64,000 nt of DNA. Origin: CALZIK01 sp945787635. GTDB lineage: Bacteria > Acidobacteriota > Thermoanaerobaculia > Multivoradales > JAHEKO01. The notes below the pieces were generated by a model that did not search any database, had not been told where the DNA came from, and worked only from the letters and a program-made list of their open reading frames with translations. The stretch is taken from positions 1 through 64,000 of the forward strand of contig CAMYNM010000005.1 of the NCBI GenBank assembly GCA_947259725.1, in the 5' to 3' direction. Position 1 is the stretch's first letter, and every line of letters begins with the position of its first letter. This document shows positions 27,134-36,476 of this stretch, piece by piece. A program made the position numbers and the translations under genes.

Positions 27134-28413
27134 CGCACTTCCCGATCGGTGTAGGAGACGAAGAACCTGAACAACCCCCAACCGTTGCGGTAGGCAAGCC
27201 CCGTCCGGGCCTGCCAGCCATCCAGAGTCACTCCACCCAGGCCGAGGAACTCACTGGTGTCGGAGAAACTCTGGCGCAAAGCCGAAAGTCGAGTCTCCAA
27301 GCGCAACTCTCGCCAGTTGTCGAGCTCCAATCGCTGCGTCAGGAAGACCTGGTGACCCACGCTGGCCTCGGCCTCCCAGATCGTGCTGTCTTCGCGACCC
27401 TCGCCGTAGAAGCCCCGGACACTGGCCGAGGCGCTCTGCCGCCGGGCCAACGGCCAGTGCCGGCCGGCCGAGACGATCGTTCCCAGCCTTCGCTCCGAGA
27501 AATCGACGCGGTCGATGAAATCGTCCACGACAAAGAAGATCCGCTCGTCTTTGAGGTCCGACCAGGTGACGCCCGCCTCGAACAACGATCCCTCGCGCGG
27601 AAAAACCGGATCGTCGAGCGAGTTGAAGACCCAGGCGATCTCGGCTTCGGTTTCCTCCCGGTCGATCCCGCCACCGAAGAGGAAGTTCTCATCTTGCCGC
27701 TCTCGCCGCGCCAGAAACCGTAGTGCGTGGTTCCCTCTGATCGGAACACCGAGCTGAGCCCTCGCGCTCAACGTGTTACCGGCAAAGAGCACGTTGCCGA
27801 TCTCGTCTTCGCCGCCGATCGTTAGACTCAATAGGACGTTTCGGTTCCAGAGGTTGTAGCGCTGGTAGCCGACGGCAAAGACGCCCTCTTCGGTGCCGAA
27901 GCTGGCAAAAAGGAGTCCTCGCCTGCCGACGGCGAAGCGCCGGCCGACAATCGAGAATGCGTCGTCGGAGGTCTCGCCGATCCGGTCGCCGAGCAGGTTG
28001 TCTACTCGAGGATCGATCAGCTCGAGGCCTATGGGGTCATTCAGCTCCCATTCGCCGCCGAACTGAAAAAACCAGCGGCGGGCCTCGTAGATCTTGATCA
28101 TCAGCTCGTAGTGCCCTCGTTCGCTGCCCTTGCGGAGCGAAAATTCCGCAAGCAGAACGAACGGCAGACGATTGATCCGGTGCACCGCTTCGCGCAGGTC
28201 GCTCTCGGTGTATTCCCTGCCTTGCCTCAAGAGAGACTCGGAGAGCACGATCTCGGGCGACAGGCGAGGCGCTTCCACGGTGATCGTTTCGATGAAGAAG
28301 CTCGGCGGGTCGCCTGCCGCGGCGCCGGCGCTCACTGCCAGCGCCACCAAGGCGACCAATGCGAGCGCAGCTTCACGCCACGAGGATCGTTGTGGATGTT
28401 GGTCCGGTTTCAT
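27130..28413 (-). CDS. BamA/TamA-like outer-membrane barrel protein
   Basis: A protein of 427 residues. Signal peptide (AALALVALVALAVSAGAAAG), then one POTRA-like segment (about 35-115: ITVEAPRLSPEIVLSES...YELMIKIYE), then a C-terminal beta-barrel rich in alternating strands (GRRGLLFASFGTEEGVF, WVFNSLDDPVFPREGSLFE, the last matching the BamA/TamA DDP.FP..G segment). Far smaller than BamA, so perhaps a specialised secretion or assembly barrel. ATG at 28413 chosen (GGAAGGA upstream); the open frame upstream to 28584 looks non-coding. First gene of the four-gene envelope/NtrYX operon. Confidence 0.8.
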   Translation of the reverse strand: MKPDQHPQRSSWREAALALVALVALAVSAGAAAGDPPSFFIETITVEAPRLSPEIVLSESLLRQGREYTESDLREAVHRINRLPFVLLAEFSLRKGSERGHYELMIKIYEARRWFFQFGGEWELNDPIGLELIDPRVDNLLGDRIGETSDDAFSIVGRRFAVGRRGLLFASFGTEEGVFAVGYQRYNLWNRNVLLSLTIGGEDEIGNVLFAGNTLSARAQLGVPIRGNHALRFLARRERQDENFLFGGGIDREETEAEIAWVFNSLDDPVFPREGSLFEAGVTWSDLKDERIFFVVDDFIDRVDFSERRLGTIVSAGRHWPLARRQSASASVRGFYGEGREDSTIWEAEASVGHQVFLTQRLELDNWRELRLETRLSALRQSFSDTSEFLGLGGVTLDGWQARTGLAYRNGWGLFRFFVSYTDREVR

Positions 28414-28742
28414 CGTCGGTCCTTCCCGAGTCGGCGGTGTGTTCCGACCCGAGGTTTCGAACAGCAACCGTAGTGCCGGTCGTGCGCCTGCGCCTCCGCG
28501 AATCGATAACTCGTTTCCCTCAAATACGTTCCATCTCGACCCCACGCGGGTGATCGATCGGATGCGCACAGTGAAGCGCAGCACTTGCGCAACAGGAGTA
28601 GCGAGAGCACGACGCTCTCAATCTACGGCATTCGCCGTTCTTCCCGCGCCATCCGTGTGGGTGGCGGGCGGGCAGATTCCGGCCCGCTGCTCGCACAGGG
28701 CCGAAATGTCGTAGCGCGCCACCGGGCATCGCTCTCGGTAGT
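28414..28742. other. Divergent intergenic region of 329 bases, no gene seen
   Basis: This lies between the divergently transcribed BamA-like and Ppx/GppA genes. No convincing reading frame, RNA gene or strong hairpin is apparent. It presumably holds both promoters, but I see no clear -35/-10 pair. It contains no copy of the dispersed hairpin repeat. Confidence 0.6.
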
Positions 28743-30269
28743 ATGGACGTCGATATGCGTCTCGGCATCGCCGACCTGGGCTCCAACACGGCTCGCCTCG
28801 TGGTCTTCACCTACGAACCCGGACGCTGGTTTCAGATCACCGACGGCATTCGCGAGCCGATTCGCCTCGGCGAGGGCCTGTGGAAGCAAGGCGGGTTGAG
28901 CCGGGCGTCGATCGATCGGGCCTCCGCCGCTCTCGAGCTGTTCTTCGACTACGCCCGCGCCGCGGAGCTCGACGATCTTTCCATCCTGGGCACCAGCGCC
29001 ATCCGGGAGGCTTCAAACGGCGAGGAGCTGATGCTCCGCGTCGAGAGGCTCGGCTACCGCCTCGACGTCATCAGCGGCGAAGAGGAGGCGGCGCTCGGTG
29101 TCGCGGCGGTGGCGAACGGTTTCGACTTCGACGACGCCTGGGTCATGGACCTGGGCGGTGGCAGCTCGCAGCTCTCGCGCATGGTCGACCGGCGCTACGA
29201 GTCCGGAGCGGCCTATCCCCTCGGAACGGTCCGGCTGACCGAGACATTTCTCGCAAGCGACCCGCCCACCAGTGCGGAGATCGACTCCCTCGAAGAACAT
29301 GTGGCCCGAGAGCTCGGCGGCGTGGTGGAGGCCTTCGACGATTCGGTCCCCCTGGTAGCGATCGGGGGCTCGATCCGCAATCTGACCCGAATCGTCCAGA
29401 AAGCGAGCGGCTACCCGCTGCCGCTTCTCCACGGCTATCGCCTGTCGCGCGAAGCTCTCGAAGAGGTCACCGATCGTCTGCTCGCGGTCTCGCTCGCAAC
29501 TCGCCGGCAGCTGCCGGGGATCAACCCGGATCGGGCAGACATCATCGTCGCCGGAGCTCTGGAGTTTCGATGGCTGGTTCGCCGCTCGGGGCTCGATCAC
29601 ATCGTGATCTCGGGGCACGGCGTCCGCGAAGGCGCCTTCTACCGCCACTTCCTGCCCGAGCCGCACCTGCTCGACAACGTCCGCAGGTTCAGCGTCGAGA
29701 ACCGCGCCAATCGCTACGCGCTTCCGGCCGAGCACGTCGACCACGTGAAGTTCCTGGCCGGGCGCATCTTCGACGAGCTGGCGCCGCTTCACGGACTCAC
29801 CGCCGTCGATCGTGAGCTGCTCGACGCCGCCGCGACCCTTCACGATATCGGCACCACCCTCGATTACTACCGCCATCACAAACACGGCGCGTATCTGGTC
29901 AATATCTCGCCGCTCAACGGCTTCGATCACCGGGAGCTCGCTCTGATCAGCGCGCTCGTGCGCTTCCACCGTCGCGGCAACCCGAGATTCGGTGAATTCG
30001 AGGTGCTGATGGCGCCGGACGACTCCCTTCGCCTGCTGCAACTGACGACCTGTCTGCGTCTGGCCGAGAGCCTGGAGCGAGCGCGCTCGGCGCGGGTCAT
30101 CGACTTCCAGGTCGAGGCCGACTCCGACCGGGTATGGCTCTCGGTCGAGGCTCGCGAGCAACCGACCCTCGAGCTGTGGGAAGCCGAAAAGCACTCCGAG
30201 CTCTTCGAGCAGGCCTTCGGCCGAGAACTGGTCTTGAGCTCGGTTGTCAGCGAGCCCGTCCTCCGTTAG
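28743..30269 (+). CDS. Ppx/GppA exopolyphosphatase-family protein
   Basis: A protein of 508 residues. The actin-like ATPase fold shows DLGSNTARLVVF near the N-terminus and DLGGGSSQLSRM (phosphate 2 motif) around residue 140, and the C-terminal third is an HD-type helical domain (LHDIGTTLDYYRHHKHGAY). It degrades polyphosphate or hydrolyses pppGpp. ATG at 28743; 28755 is also possible, neither with a good ribosome site. It converges with a CHAD-domain gene whose stop overlaps its own by 3 bases. CHAD proteins bind polyphosphate, so the two may act on the same granules. Confidence 0.9.
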   Translation: MDVDMRLGIADLGSNTARLVVFTYEPGRWFQITDGIREPIRLGEGLWKQGGLSRASIDRASAALELFFDYARAAELDDLSILGTSAIREASNGEELMLRVERLGYRLDVISGEEEAALGVAAVANGFDFDDAWVMDLGGGSSQLSRMVDRRYESGAAYPLGTVRLTETFLASDPPTSAEIDSLEEHVARELGGVVEAFDDSVPLVAIGGSIRNLTRIVQKASGYPLPLLHGYRLSREALEEVTDRLLAVSLATRRQLPGINPDRADIIVAGALEFRWLVRRSGLDHIVISGHGVREGAFYRHFLPEPHLLDNVRRFSVENRANRYALPAEHVDHVKFLAGRIFDELAPLHGLTAVDRELLDAAATLHDIGTTLDYYRHHKHGAYLVNISPLNGFDHRELALISALVRFHRRGNPRFGEFEVLMAPDDSLRLLQLTTCLRLAESLERARSARVIDFQVEADSDRVWLSVEAREQPTLELWEAEKHSELFEQAFGRELVLSSVVSEPVLR

Positions 30270-31246
30270 CGACTGTCGCCGCGGAGCGCGGTAAGCACGG
30301 CGGCGAGATCGCGCCGCGCCCGGCTCCCGAAGGCGGAGACATCGGCCAGAATCGACTCCCGGAGCCGCGCCCTGCGCCGGTCGAGGACTTCGATCAGTAC
30401 CTCTGCGGTGCGCGCCGACTCCGGCGAAGCGCCCCCGCCTGCCGCGGATTCGGCGAGCCACTTGCGATGGATCGCGAGGTCCTGGTTTGTTCCGAGCTCG
30501 TCCTGGAGGAGCTTGAGCGAAACGATGAAGCTCTCGGCTTCACCTCCCGGCGTCAGCGCGCGCGCGAACTCGAGCGCGTAGCGGAGTTTCTTGAACCGAA
30601 TCCGCAGGCGGTGAATCGAAGCTCCCGAGCTCTCCCGGCGCACAACGTCGATCTGGGCGAGCGCCGCGGCATAGGCACGATCGATCGCTCCCGCCGAGAG
30701 CGCCGTGATCGACTCACCTGCGGAGGCATGTGTCAGGGCCTCGAGGTTCCTTCGCCAAGCCGCGATCTTCGCCGCGTAGGTCTTGCCCTCTAGCCAGCGG
30801 CGCAGCGCAGCGTATTCCCTGGCTACTTTCCGATGGAGACTCTCTTCGAGCGCGCCGAGGCCGGCACGATCGACCTCCGGCAGCTCTCCAACGTACTCGG
30901 GAAGCGCGAGCAGAAGCACGTCGAGGTCGCGGGCTGCGTTGGTCCGGCGCCCGAGATCCTTGAACAGGCTCCGTCCGCGCCTATCGATCGCCGGAGGCAA
31001 AGCGGCGGCGTAGAGCGACAGGGCCGAGCGCGTGCGCCGGACCGCGACGCGATAGTCGTGGAGAGGCTCGTCGCCGCGTCGGGCCGCAAGTCCGTCTTGG
31101 TTGCCGACCACGACCTCGAGCAGGGTACGAAGAATGATCGCGATCGCCGCGGTCGCAGTCATCGAGCGGTCGATCGGATAGCGCCATTCGCTCAAGCCCG
31201 GGCCCAAGCGCGAGCTCGACGGGTCCGCTCCTGCCGGCGAGGTCAT
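30266..31246 (-). CDS. CHAD-domain protein
   Basis: A protein of 326 residues, almost all alpha-helical and rich in Arg and His: DEPLHDYRVAVRRTRSAL (the first conserved CHAD helix), LGRRTNAARDLDVLL, IHRLRIRFKKLRYALEFA and LGTNQDLAIHRKWL. CHAD domains are positively charged helical bundles that bind inorganic polyphosphate. Third gene of a MscS-CorA-CHAD run (gap to CorA 25 bases). It faces the Ppx/GppA gene with a 3-4 base overlap at the 3' ends, placing two polyphosphate-related genes tail to tail. Confidence 0.88.
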   Translation of the reverse strand: MTSPAGADPSSSRLGPGLSEWRYPIDRSMTATAAIAIILRTLLEVVVGNQDGLAARRGDEPLHDYRVAVRRTRSALSLYAAALPPAIDRRGRSLFKDLGRRTNAARDLDVLLLALPEYVGELPEVDRAGLGALEESLHRKVAREYAALRRWLEGKTYAAKIAAWRRNLEALTHASAGESITALSAGAIDRAYAAALAQIDVVRRESSGASIHRLRIRFKKLRYALEFARALTPGGEAESFIVSLKLLQDELGTNQDLAIHRKWLAESAAGGGASPESARTAEVLIEVLDRRRARLRESILADVSAFGSRARRDLAAVLTALRGDSR

Positions 31247-31271
31247 GCGTCGAGTCGGCCGGGCCGCCGGA

Positions 31272-32351
31272 TCAGTCGAACCAGCCCTTGCGCTTGAAGA
31301 ACCACAGCATTCCGCCGGCGAGAGCGGCCATCAGGCCAAGAGCGTACGGATAGCCCCAGGCCCAGGCGAGCTCGGGCATGTTCAGGCGCGAGACTCCCGG
31401 ATCGAAGTTCATCCCGTAGAGGCCGGCGATGAAGCCCAGTGGAATAAAAATCGTGGCGATGATGGTCAGCACCTTCATCACCTCGTTCATGCGGTTGGAG
31501 ACGACGGTGAGATAGGTGCTCATGAGATCGGCGCACTGCTCGCGGTAGATCTCGACGCGCTCGGTCAAACGGATCATGTGGTCGTAGCAATCTCTGAGAT
31601 GAAGCGACGTTTCGGCGGTCACGAAATCCGCCGATTCCCGAAGCAGGGAATTGATCGCCTCCCGATGGGGTCCGATCGCGCGTCGCAGTGCCTGCAGGTG
31701 GTGCTTGATCTCGTGGATCTTCGAGACCGTGTTTTTCTGGGGGTTGCCCAGCACTTCGTCGTCGAGCTGGTCGAGCTGCTCGCGGATCTTTTCGAGCTCC
31801 GGAAAGTACGCGTCGACGACGGCGTCGATCAGCGCGTAGGCCAGGTAGTCGGGTCCCGAGCTTCGCATGACCTGCCGACCCTGCAGGATTCTCGCGCGCA
31901 CGCCGTCGAAGCAATCCCCGCGGCGCTCTTGAAAGGTGAGCAAGAACTTCTTGCCGAAAAACAGGCTCACCTGCTCGGTGTCCTCATCTTGCTCCGGCGT
32001 GGGCATCCGCACGACCACGAACAAGCAGTTCTCGTAGGGCTCGACCTTGGCGCGCTGACCGAGGCTCACGACGTCCTCGAGCGCCAGGCGGTGAAGCTCG
32101 AAGACCCCGGCCAGCTCCCGCAAGGTCGCCTCGTCGCCGAGCCCATCGACGTTGATCCAGGTGACCGGCCACGCCTCGAGATAGCTCGCGAGGTCCTCCG
32201 CCTGCGCGACGGGCTCGTCCACGAAGGCCTCCGGACCAAAGGCGATCACCCGAATCTCGGGCTTCGGCGCGTCGGGATCGATCGCCAGAGTACCGGGCGG
32301 CGCACCCGGAAGCCCCCTACGGCGCCGTTCTTTTGACCGTCTCCTGGTCAT
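31272..32351 (-). CDS. corA: CorA-family magnesium/cobalt transporter
   Basis: A protein of 359 residues. A long soluble N-terminal part with coiled helices is followed by two C-terminal transmembrane helices: the first ends in the signature YGMNFD, the second is YALGLMAALAGGMLWFF, ending in the basic KRKGWFD. This is the pentameric CorA channel for Mg2+ (also Co2+/Ni2+). Preceded by mscS with 24 bases between. Grouping with a mechanosensitive channel and a polyphosphate-binding protein suggests ionic or osmotic homeostasis (Mg2+ is the usual counter-ion of polyphosphate). Confidence 0.94.
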   Translation of the reverse strand: MTRRRSKERRRRGLPGAPPGTLAIDPDAPKPEIRVIAFGPEAFVDEPVAQAEDLASYLEAWPVTWINVDGLGDEATLRELAGVFELHRLALEDVVSLGQRAKVEPYENCLFVVVRMPTPEQDEDTEQVSLFFGKKFLLTFQERRGDCFDGVRARILQGRQVMRSSGPDYLAYALIDAVVDAYFPELEKIREQLDQLDDEVLGNPQKNTVSKIHEIKHHLQALRRAIGPHREAINSLLRESADFVTAETSLHLRDCYDHMIRLTERVEIYREQCADLMSTYLTVVSNRMNEVMKVLTIIATIFIPLGFIAGLYGMNFDPGVSRLNMPELAWAWGYPYALGLMAALAGGMLWFFKRKGWFD

Positions 32352-32375
32352 CTTTCGGAGAATAGCCGATTCCGC

Positions 32376-33263
32376 CTAGACGGCACGGCGCAAACCTTCG
32401 AGCGAGCTCATGACCGGCTTGTCGAGGTGCACGTCGATCTGCGGGTAGGCGATCGTGATCCCGGCGTCCTTGAAGCCCCACCAGATGGCTTCGCGCAGCG
32501 CCGAGTTCGCTCTGCGGGTGTTCCACGGGTCCTGGATCCAGACCGACACCTCGTAGTCCACCGACGAGCTTCCGAAATCCGCGAGCAGGATCACCGGCTG
32601 CTTGTCGCGCAATCGCCATTCCACGTCGGCCGCCGTGGTCTCGAGGACGCGGCGCACAGCCTTCAGGTCAGAATCATAGGAGACTCCGACCATTACCCTG
32701 AGCCGGTAGAGCGAGTCTCGAAACGTATAGTTGCGGACATTCGACTGCACGATCAGGGAGTTTGGGATGATCATGTCTTCGTCGTCTAGGGTTCTCGCAA
32801 CGGTCGCGCGAATCCCCATGTCGCGGACTTTCACCATCTGCCCCTCGATCTCCAAGACGTCCCCCGGCTTGATCACGCGCTCGGCCAGCAGGATGAAGCC
32901 CGAGACGAAGTTCGCGGTCAGGTTCTGCATCGCGAACCCGATCCCCACGGCGAATAGCGCGCCAGCGGCGAACAGCGCGGTCAGGTTGATTCCCATGCTG
33001 TGCACGGCGATACCCACACCGACAACCACGATCAGATAGTGAACCAGCCGGGAAGCTACTCCGACGGTGCCTTCGTCCACCGGCGCCCATCCCGTAAAAG
33101 CCTTGGCAAGAGCCCTGCGCAAGAGCGCGGAGATCCAGAACGTCACCAGCACGATGACCAAAGCCATGATGAGTGTCGCCAGGGTCACCTGGGTATCGCC
33201 CAATTTGACCAACGGCACGTCGAGAATCGTCCAGCCCTGTTTCACTCGATCCTTCCAATCCAT
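32376..33263 (-). CDS. mscS: Small-conductance mechanosensitive channel, MscS family
   Basis: A protein of 295 residues from ATG at 33263 (strong AAGGAGG nine bases upstream). Three transmembrane helices, the third being the pore helix ALFAAGALFAVGIGFAMQNL, followed by the beta domain (NFVSGFILLAERVIKPGDVLEIEG) and the C-terminal alpha/beta domain. Size and layout match short MscS. It protects against hypo-osmotic shock. The open frame upstream to 33305 is not needed. First gene of the mscS-corA-CHAD run. Confidence 0.93.
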   Translation of the reverse strand: MDWKDRVKQGWTILDVPLVKLGDTQVTLATLIMALVIVLVTFWISALLRRALAKAFTGWAPVDEGTVGVASRLVHYLIVVVGVGIAVHSMGINLTALFAAGALFAVGIGFAMQNLTANFVSGFILLAERVIKPGDVLEIEGQMVKVRDMGIRATVARTLDDEDMIIPNSLIVQSNVRNYTFRDSLYRLRVMVGVSYDSDLKAVRRVLETTAADVEWRLRDKQPVILLADFGSSSVDYEVSVWIQDPWNTRRANSALREAIWWGFKDAGITIAYPQIDVHLDKPVMSSLEGLRRAV

Positions 33264-33406
33264 GTTCGCTAACCTCCTTCCGGTAGATCGCCCGAAGCAT
33301 CGCATAGAACGGAGCGCAATCCCGTCTCACCGGACGCGTGCGCAGCTTGCAACGCACCCGACAAGGCGCCCGGCGGCGTCCTCGTACAGTAGAGATCGGG
33401 CGACGC

Positions 33407-36400
33407 CTAGCTCGAGACCGGAGCGATCGATTTGGCCTGGTCCCGCCCCATCGCCCGTTTCAAGGCCGTCGCCGTCACTCTGCGAGCGTCGTCGAACAGG
33501 GTGTAGAAGACTGGAATCACGAGCAGAGTCAGAAGCGTGGCGGTGGTCAGGCCTCCGATGAGGGTCAGCCCGAAGCTGCGATAGCTGAGGCCAATGCTCG
33601 AGGCGCCCTGGACGGTGAGCGGCACCAAACCACCGATCGTCGTCAGCGCGGTCATCATGATCGGCCGGAAGCGCCGCTCGGCGGCCAGAAGCAACGCCTC
33701 GCTGCGCTCGTAGCCGCGGTGACGAAGCCGGGTCACGTAGTCGACCAGGACGATGCCGTTGTTGACCACGACGCCGACCAGCAGAATCAAGCCCACCGCG
33801 CCCAGAAAGTCGATATTGAGCCCGAACAGAAAGTGGCTCCAGTAGACCCCTAGGCTCGCGAGCGGAATCGTCAGGATGATCGAGAGCGGCAGAATGAAGC
33901 TCTCGAACAGAAAGCCCATCAAGAGATAGATGAACAGGATCGAGACGATCCCGGCGAAGAGCATCCCCTGCAGATCTTCGCTCAGGCCCTCACGGCCTCC
34001 ATTCGAGCCGAAGGTGACGCCCTCGGGCAGGTCGATCGCCGAGACCAGAGCCGCGAGGGTCTCGCGAGTCTTGTCTTCCTTGCCCTCTTCGAGCTCCATC
34101 GTGATCTCGCGCGACGTGCGTTTGTTCTTGCGGAAGATGCGGGTCGCCGAAGACAGGTAGCGTGGCTCGGACAGCGACGAAAGCGGCACCATCGCGCCGT
34201 CTTGTGTCGGCACGGCAAAGTCGGCCAGTTCGTCGAGCGAGTCGCGATCCTCTTCCTTGAAACGCACCGTGACTGGAATCTCCTTGCCGCCCCAGTGAAA
34301 CCGCGGCAGACCCTGGCCCCTGAGGGCGTACCCTACGACCGCCGACACCACCATTGGGTTGATGTTCTGGGCCTGCATGCGCTCGCGGTCGAGCACCAGA
34401 GCCATCTCGCTGGGCGAATCGTCGGCCACCTTCTTGGTTCCCAGCACTCCCGGCACTCGGGTAAAGACCAGTTCGAGATCTTCGGCGACCCTCTCGAGAA
34501 TCTCGGACTCCTCGCCCTCGATCATCACGGTGTAGACGTTCTTGTTCTGGAGCTGGTCCGCTTGGTTGTCTTCGGTGGTCTGCACCTTGACGCCGGCTTT
34601 TTCCGGCAGAGAATCCATCACTCGCTTGGTCGCCTCACGGGGAGACACGTCGTTGGTGCGCGGGCTCCTGAACCAGCCCTGGTAGGAACCAAAGGTCTGG
34701 CGGTGGAAGATGAACCAGCCGTCCATGTCGAGCTCTTCGGCGAGGTCCTCGATCACTTTCTCGCCGGCCAGGAAATACTCCTCCGCTTCTTGGAGCGTGG
34801 TGTTTTGTGGCAGGGTCACCTGGAGCTCGAAGCCACCCCGCTCCTCTTCCTGGGCTTCGACGAATTCGACCTTCTTGAAGACCAGACCGGCGCTCACTGC
34901 GAAGACCGCGACCAGAACCAGGATCAGATCGAGCCGCCGCCGCAGGAAGACCGCGAGCATGCCGGTGTAGGCCCGATTGAGCAGGCCGAACGAGACGTCA
35001 TAGGCGCGCTTCAGCCAGTTGAAGACCGGATGGGGTGCCTCCTCCTCGCTGCCGTTTTTCGGCAGGGTCAGGTAGACCGAGAGCGGGATGAAGATCAGCG
35101 CGACCAGAAGCGAGCCCAGAAGCGCCACCGAGATCGGGATCGACAGCCGCAGCAGGAAAAACTGGCCCATCCCCTCGTGAGAGACCCTCGCGATGGAGCC
35201 GGAAGATGTTCTCGCCCACCACCACGGAGTTGTCCACCAAAAGCCCGACCGAGATCATCAGCGCCAATAGCGTCAAGATATTGAGCGACTCGCCGGCGAA
35301 ATACATCGCGGTCAAGGCGATCACGATCGACACCGGAATCGACAGCGTCACGATCAGGGTCATCCGGAAGCGTCGCAGGAAAAAGAAAAGCACCAGCAGG
35401 GCGATGATCCCGCCGATCCGTCCGCTCGAAAGCAGTGTTCCCAGCGACTCCATGATCACCTCGCCCTGATCGAACAGGGTTGCGACCTCGATCAGCTGGA
35501 GGCGCGGATTCTCGCGCATCTCCTCGACCGCCGCGTCGACTCGTTGGGCGACTTCGAGGGCGTTGGCGTCGCCCTCCTTGTTCACTGCGATGGCCACCGC
35601 CGGCCGGCTCATCGCGCGCACACGATACTTCTTGTCGGGAAGGTCGTAGGTCACGGTGGCGATGTCTTTGAGCCGAGTCTGGGGCCCGACCTGCCGGTTC
35701 TCGAGCTCTTCGAGGCTCCGGTACCGAGCCACCGAGCGCAGCAGGAGCTTCTTCCCACCCTGCCGCACCGTGCCGCTCGAGAGAGTGAAGTTGTCGCCAC
35801 CGAGCTGCTGGGCGAGCTCGTAGATGTTGAGGCCCGAGGCATCCGTTCGCTCGCGGTCGAGCTCGATCAGAACTTCCTTCTCTTCGAGGCCGAAGGCTTC
35901 TACCGAGGCGACTCCTTCGAGGCGCTCGAGCGGCAGAACGACCTCGTCCTGCACCAGGTTGTAGACGTCGATTACCGCCGGATCGATGGCCAGCCCGACG
36001 AAGTAAATTGGAATGCCGGAAACGTCGTGTTTGAAGATGAAAACCTGCTGCACGTCATCGGGCATCCGGACGCGAGCCCGCTCCACCCGGTCGCGCGCCT
36101 CGCGGTAGGCGACGTCCATGTCGGTGCCCTGCTTGAACCGGAGTGTCGCCATGCCGAATCCCGTGCGGGCGTAGGTATCGAGTTGATCGATGCCGGCAAT
36201 GGTCGAGAGCTCCTCTTCGAGCGGCAGAACGACCTTCTCCAGAACCTCCTGCGAAGGCGCGTCGCGCCAGGGAACCTGCACCTCCAGCATCGGGCCCTCG
36301 AAGCCCGACGGAAAGAGCTCGAGCGGGATGCTCACGGTCGCGACCGTGCCGAGCACCACCAAGGTCAAGAGGATCATCACGACGGTGATCCGCCGGTCGA

Positions 36401-36452
36401 GCGAAAAACGGGGCAAGCTGGAGTCGCGGCTTGGCTCTTCGGATGAGTTCAT
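33407..36452 (-). pseudogene. Second RND efflux permease, interrupted by an internal deletion and frame change near 35180
   Basis: N-terminal part (ATG 36452) is a normal RND permease through GLLVDNSVVVGENIFRLHREGLSR. The C-terminal part resumes in another frame at about 35175 with EGMGQFFLLRLSIPISVALL and runs to 33407 (GIVLVDYVTRLRHRGYERSE, final helices). Compared with the neighbouring RND protein, about 33 residues are missing between the two, covering the TM4-TM5 region with the conserved STLTT segment, so about 100 bp are lost out of frame. Both halves keep good RND sequence, so decay is recent or this is an assembly fault. The junction carries two CGAGGG hexamers. It follows the first RND gene by 24 bases. 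Confidence 0.85.
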
Positions 36453-36476
36453 GGTCGGGCCTTTCGTTTTCGCTGG

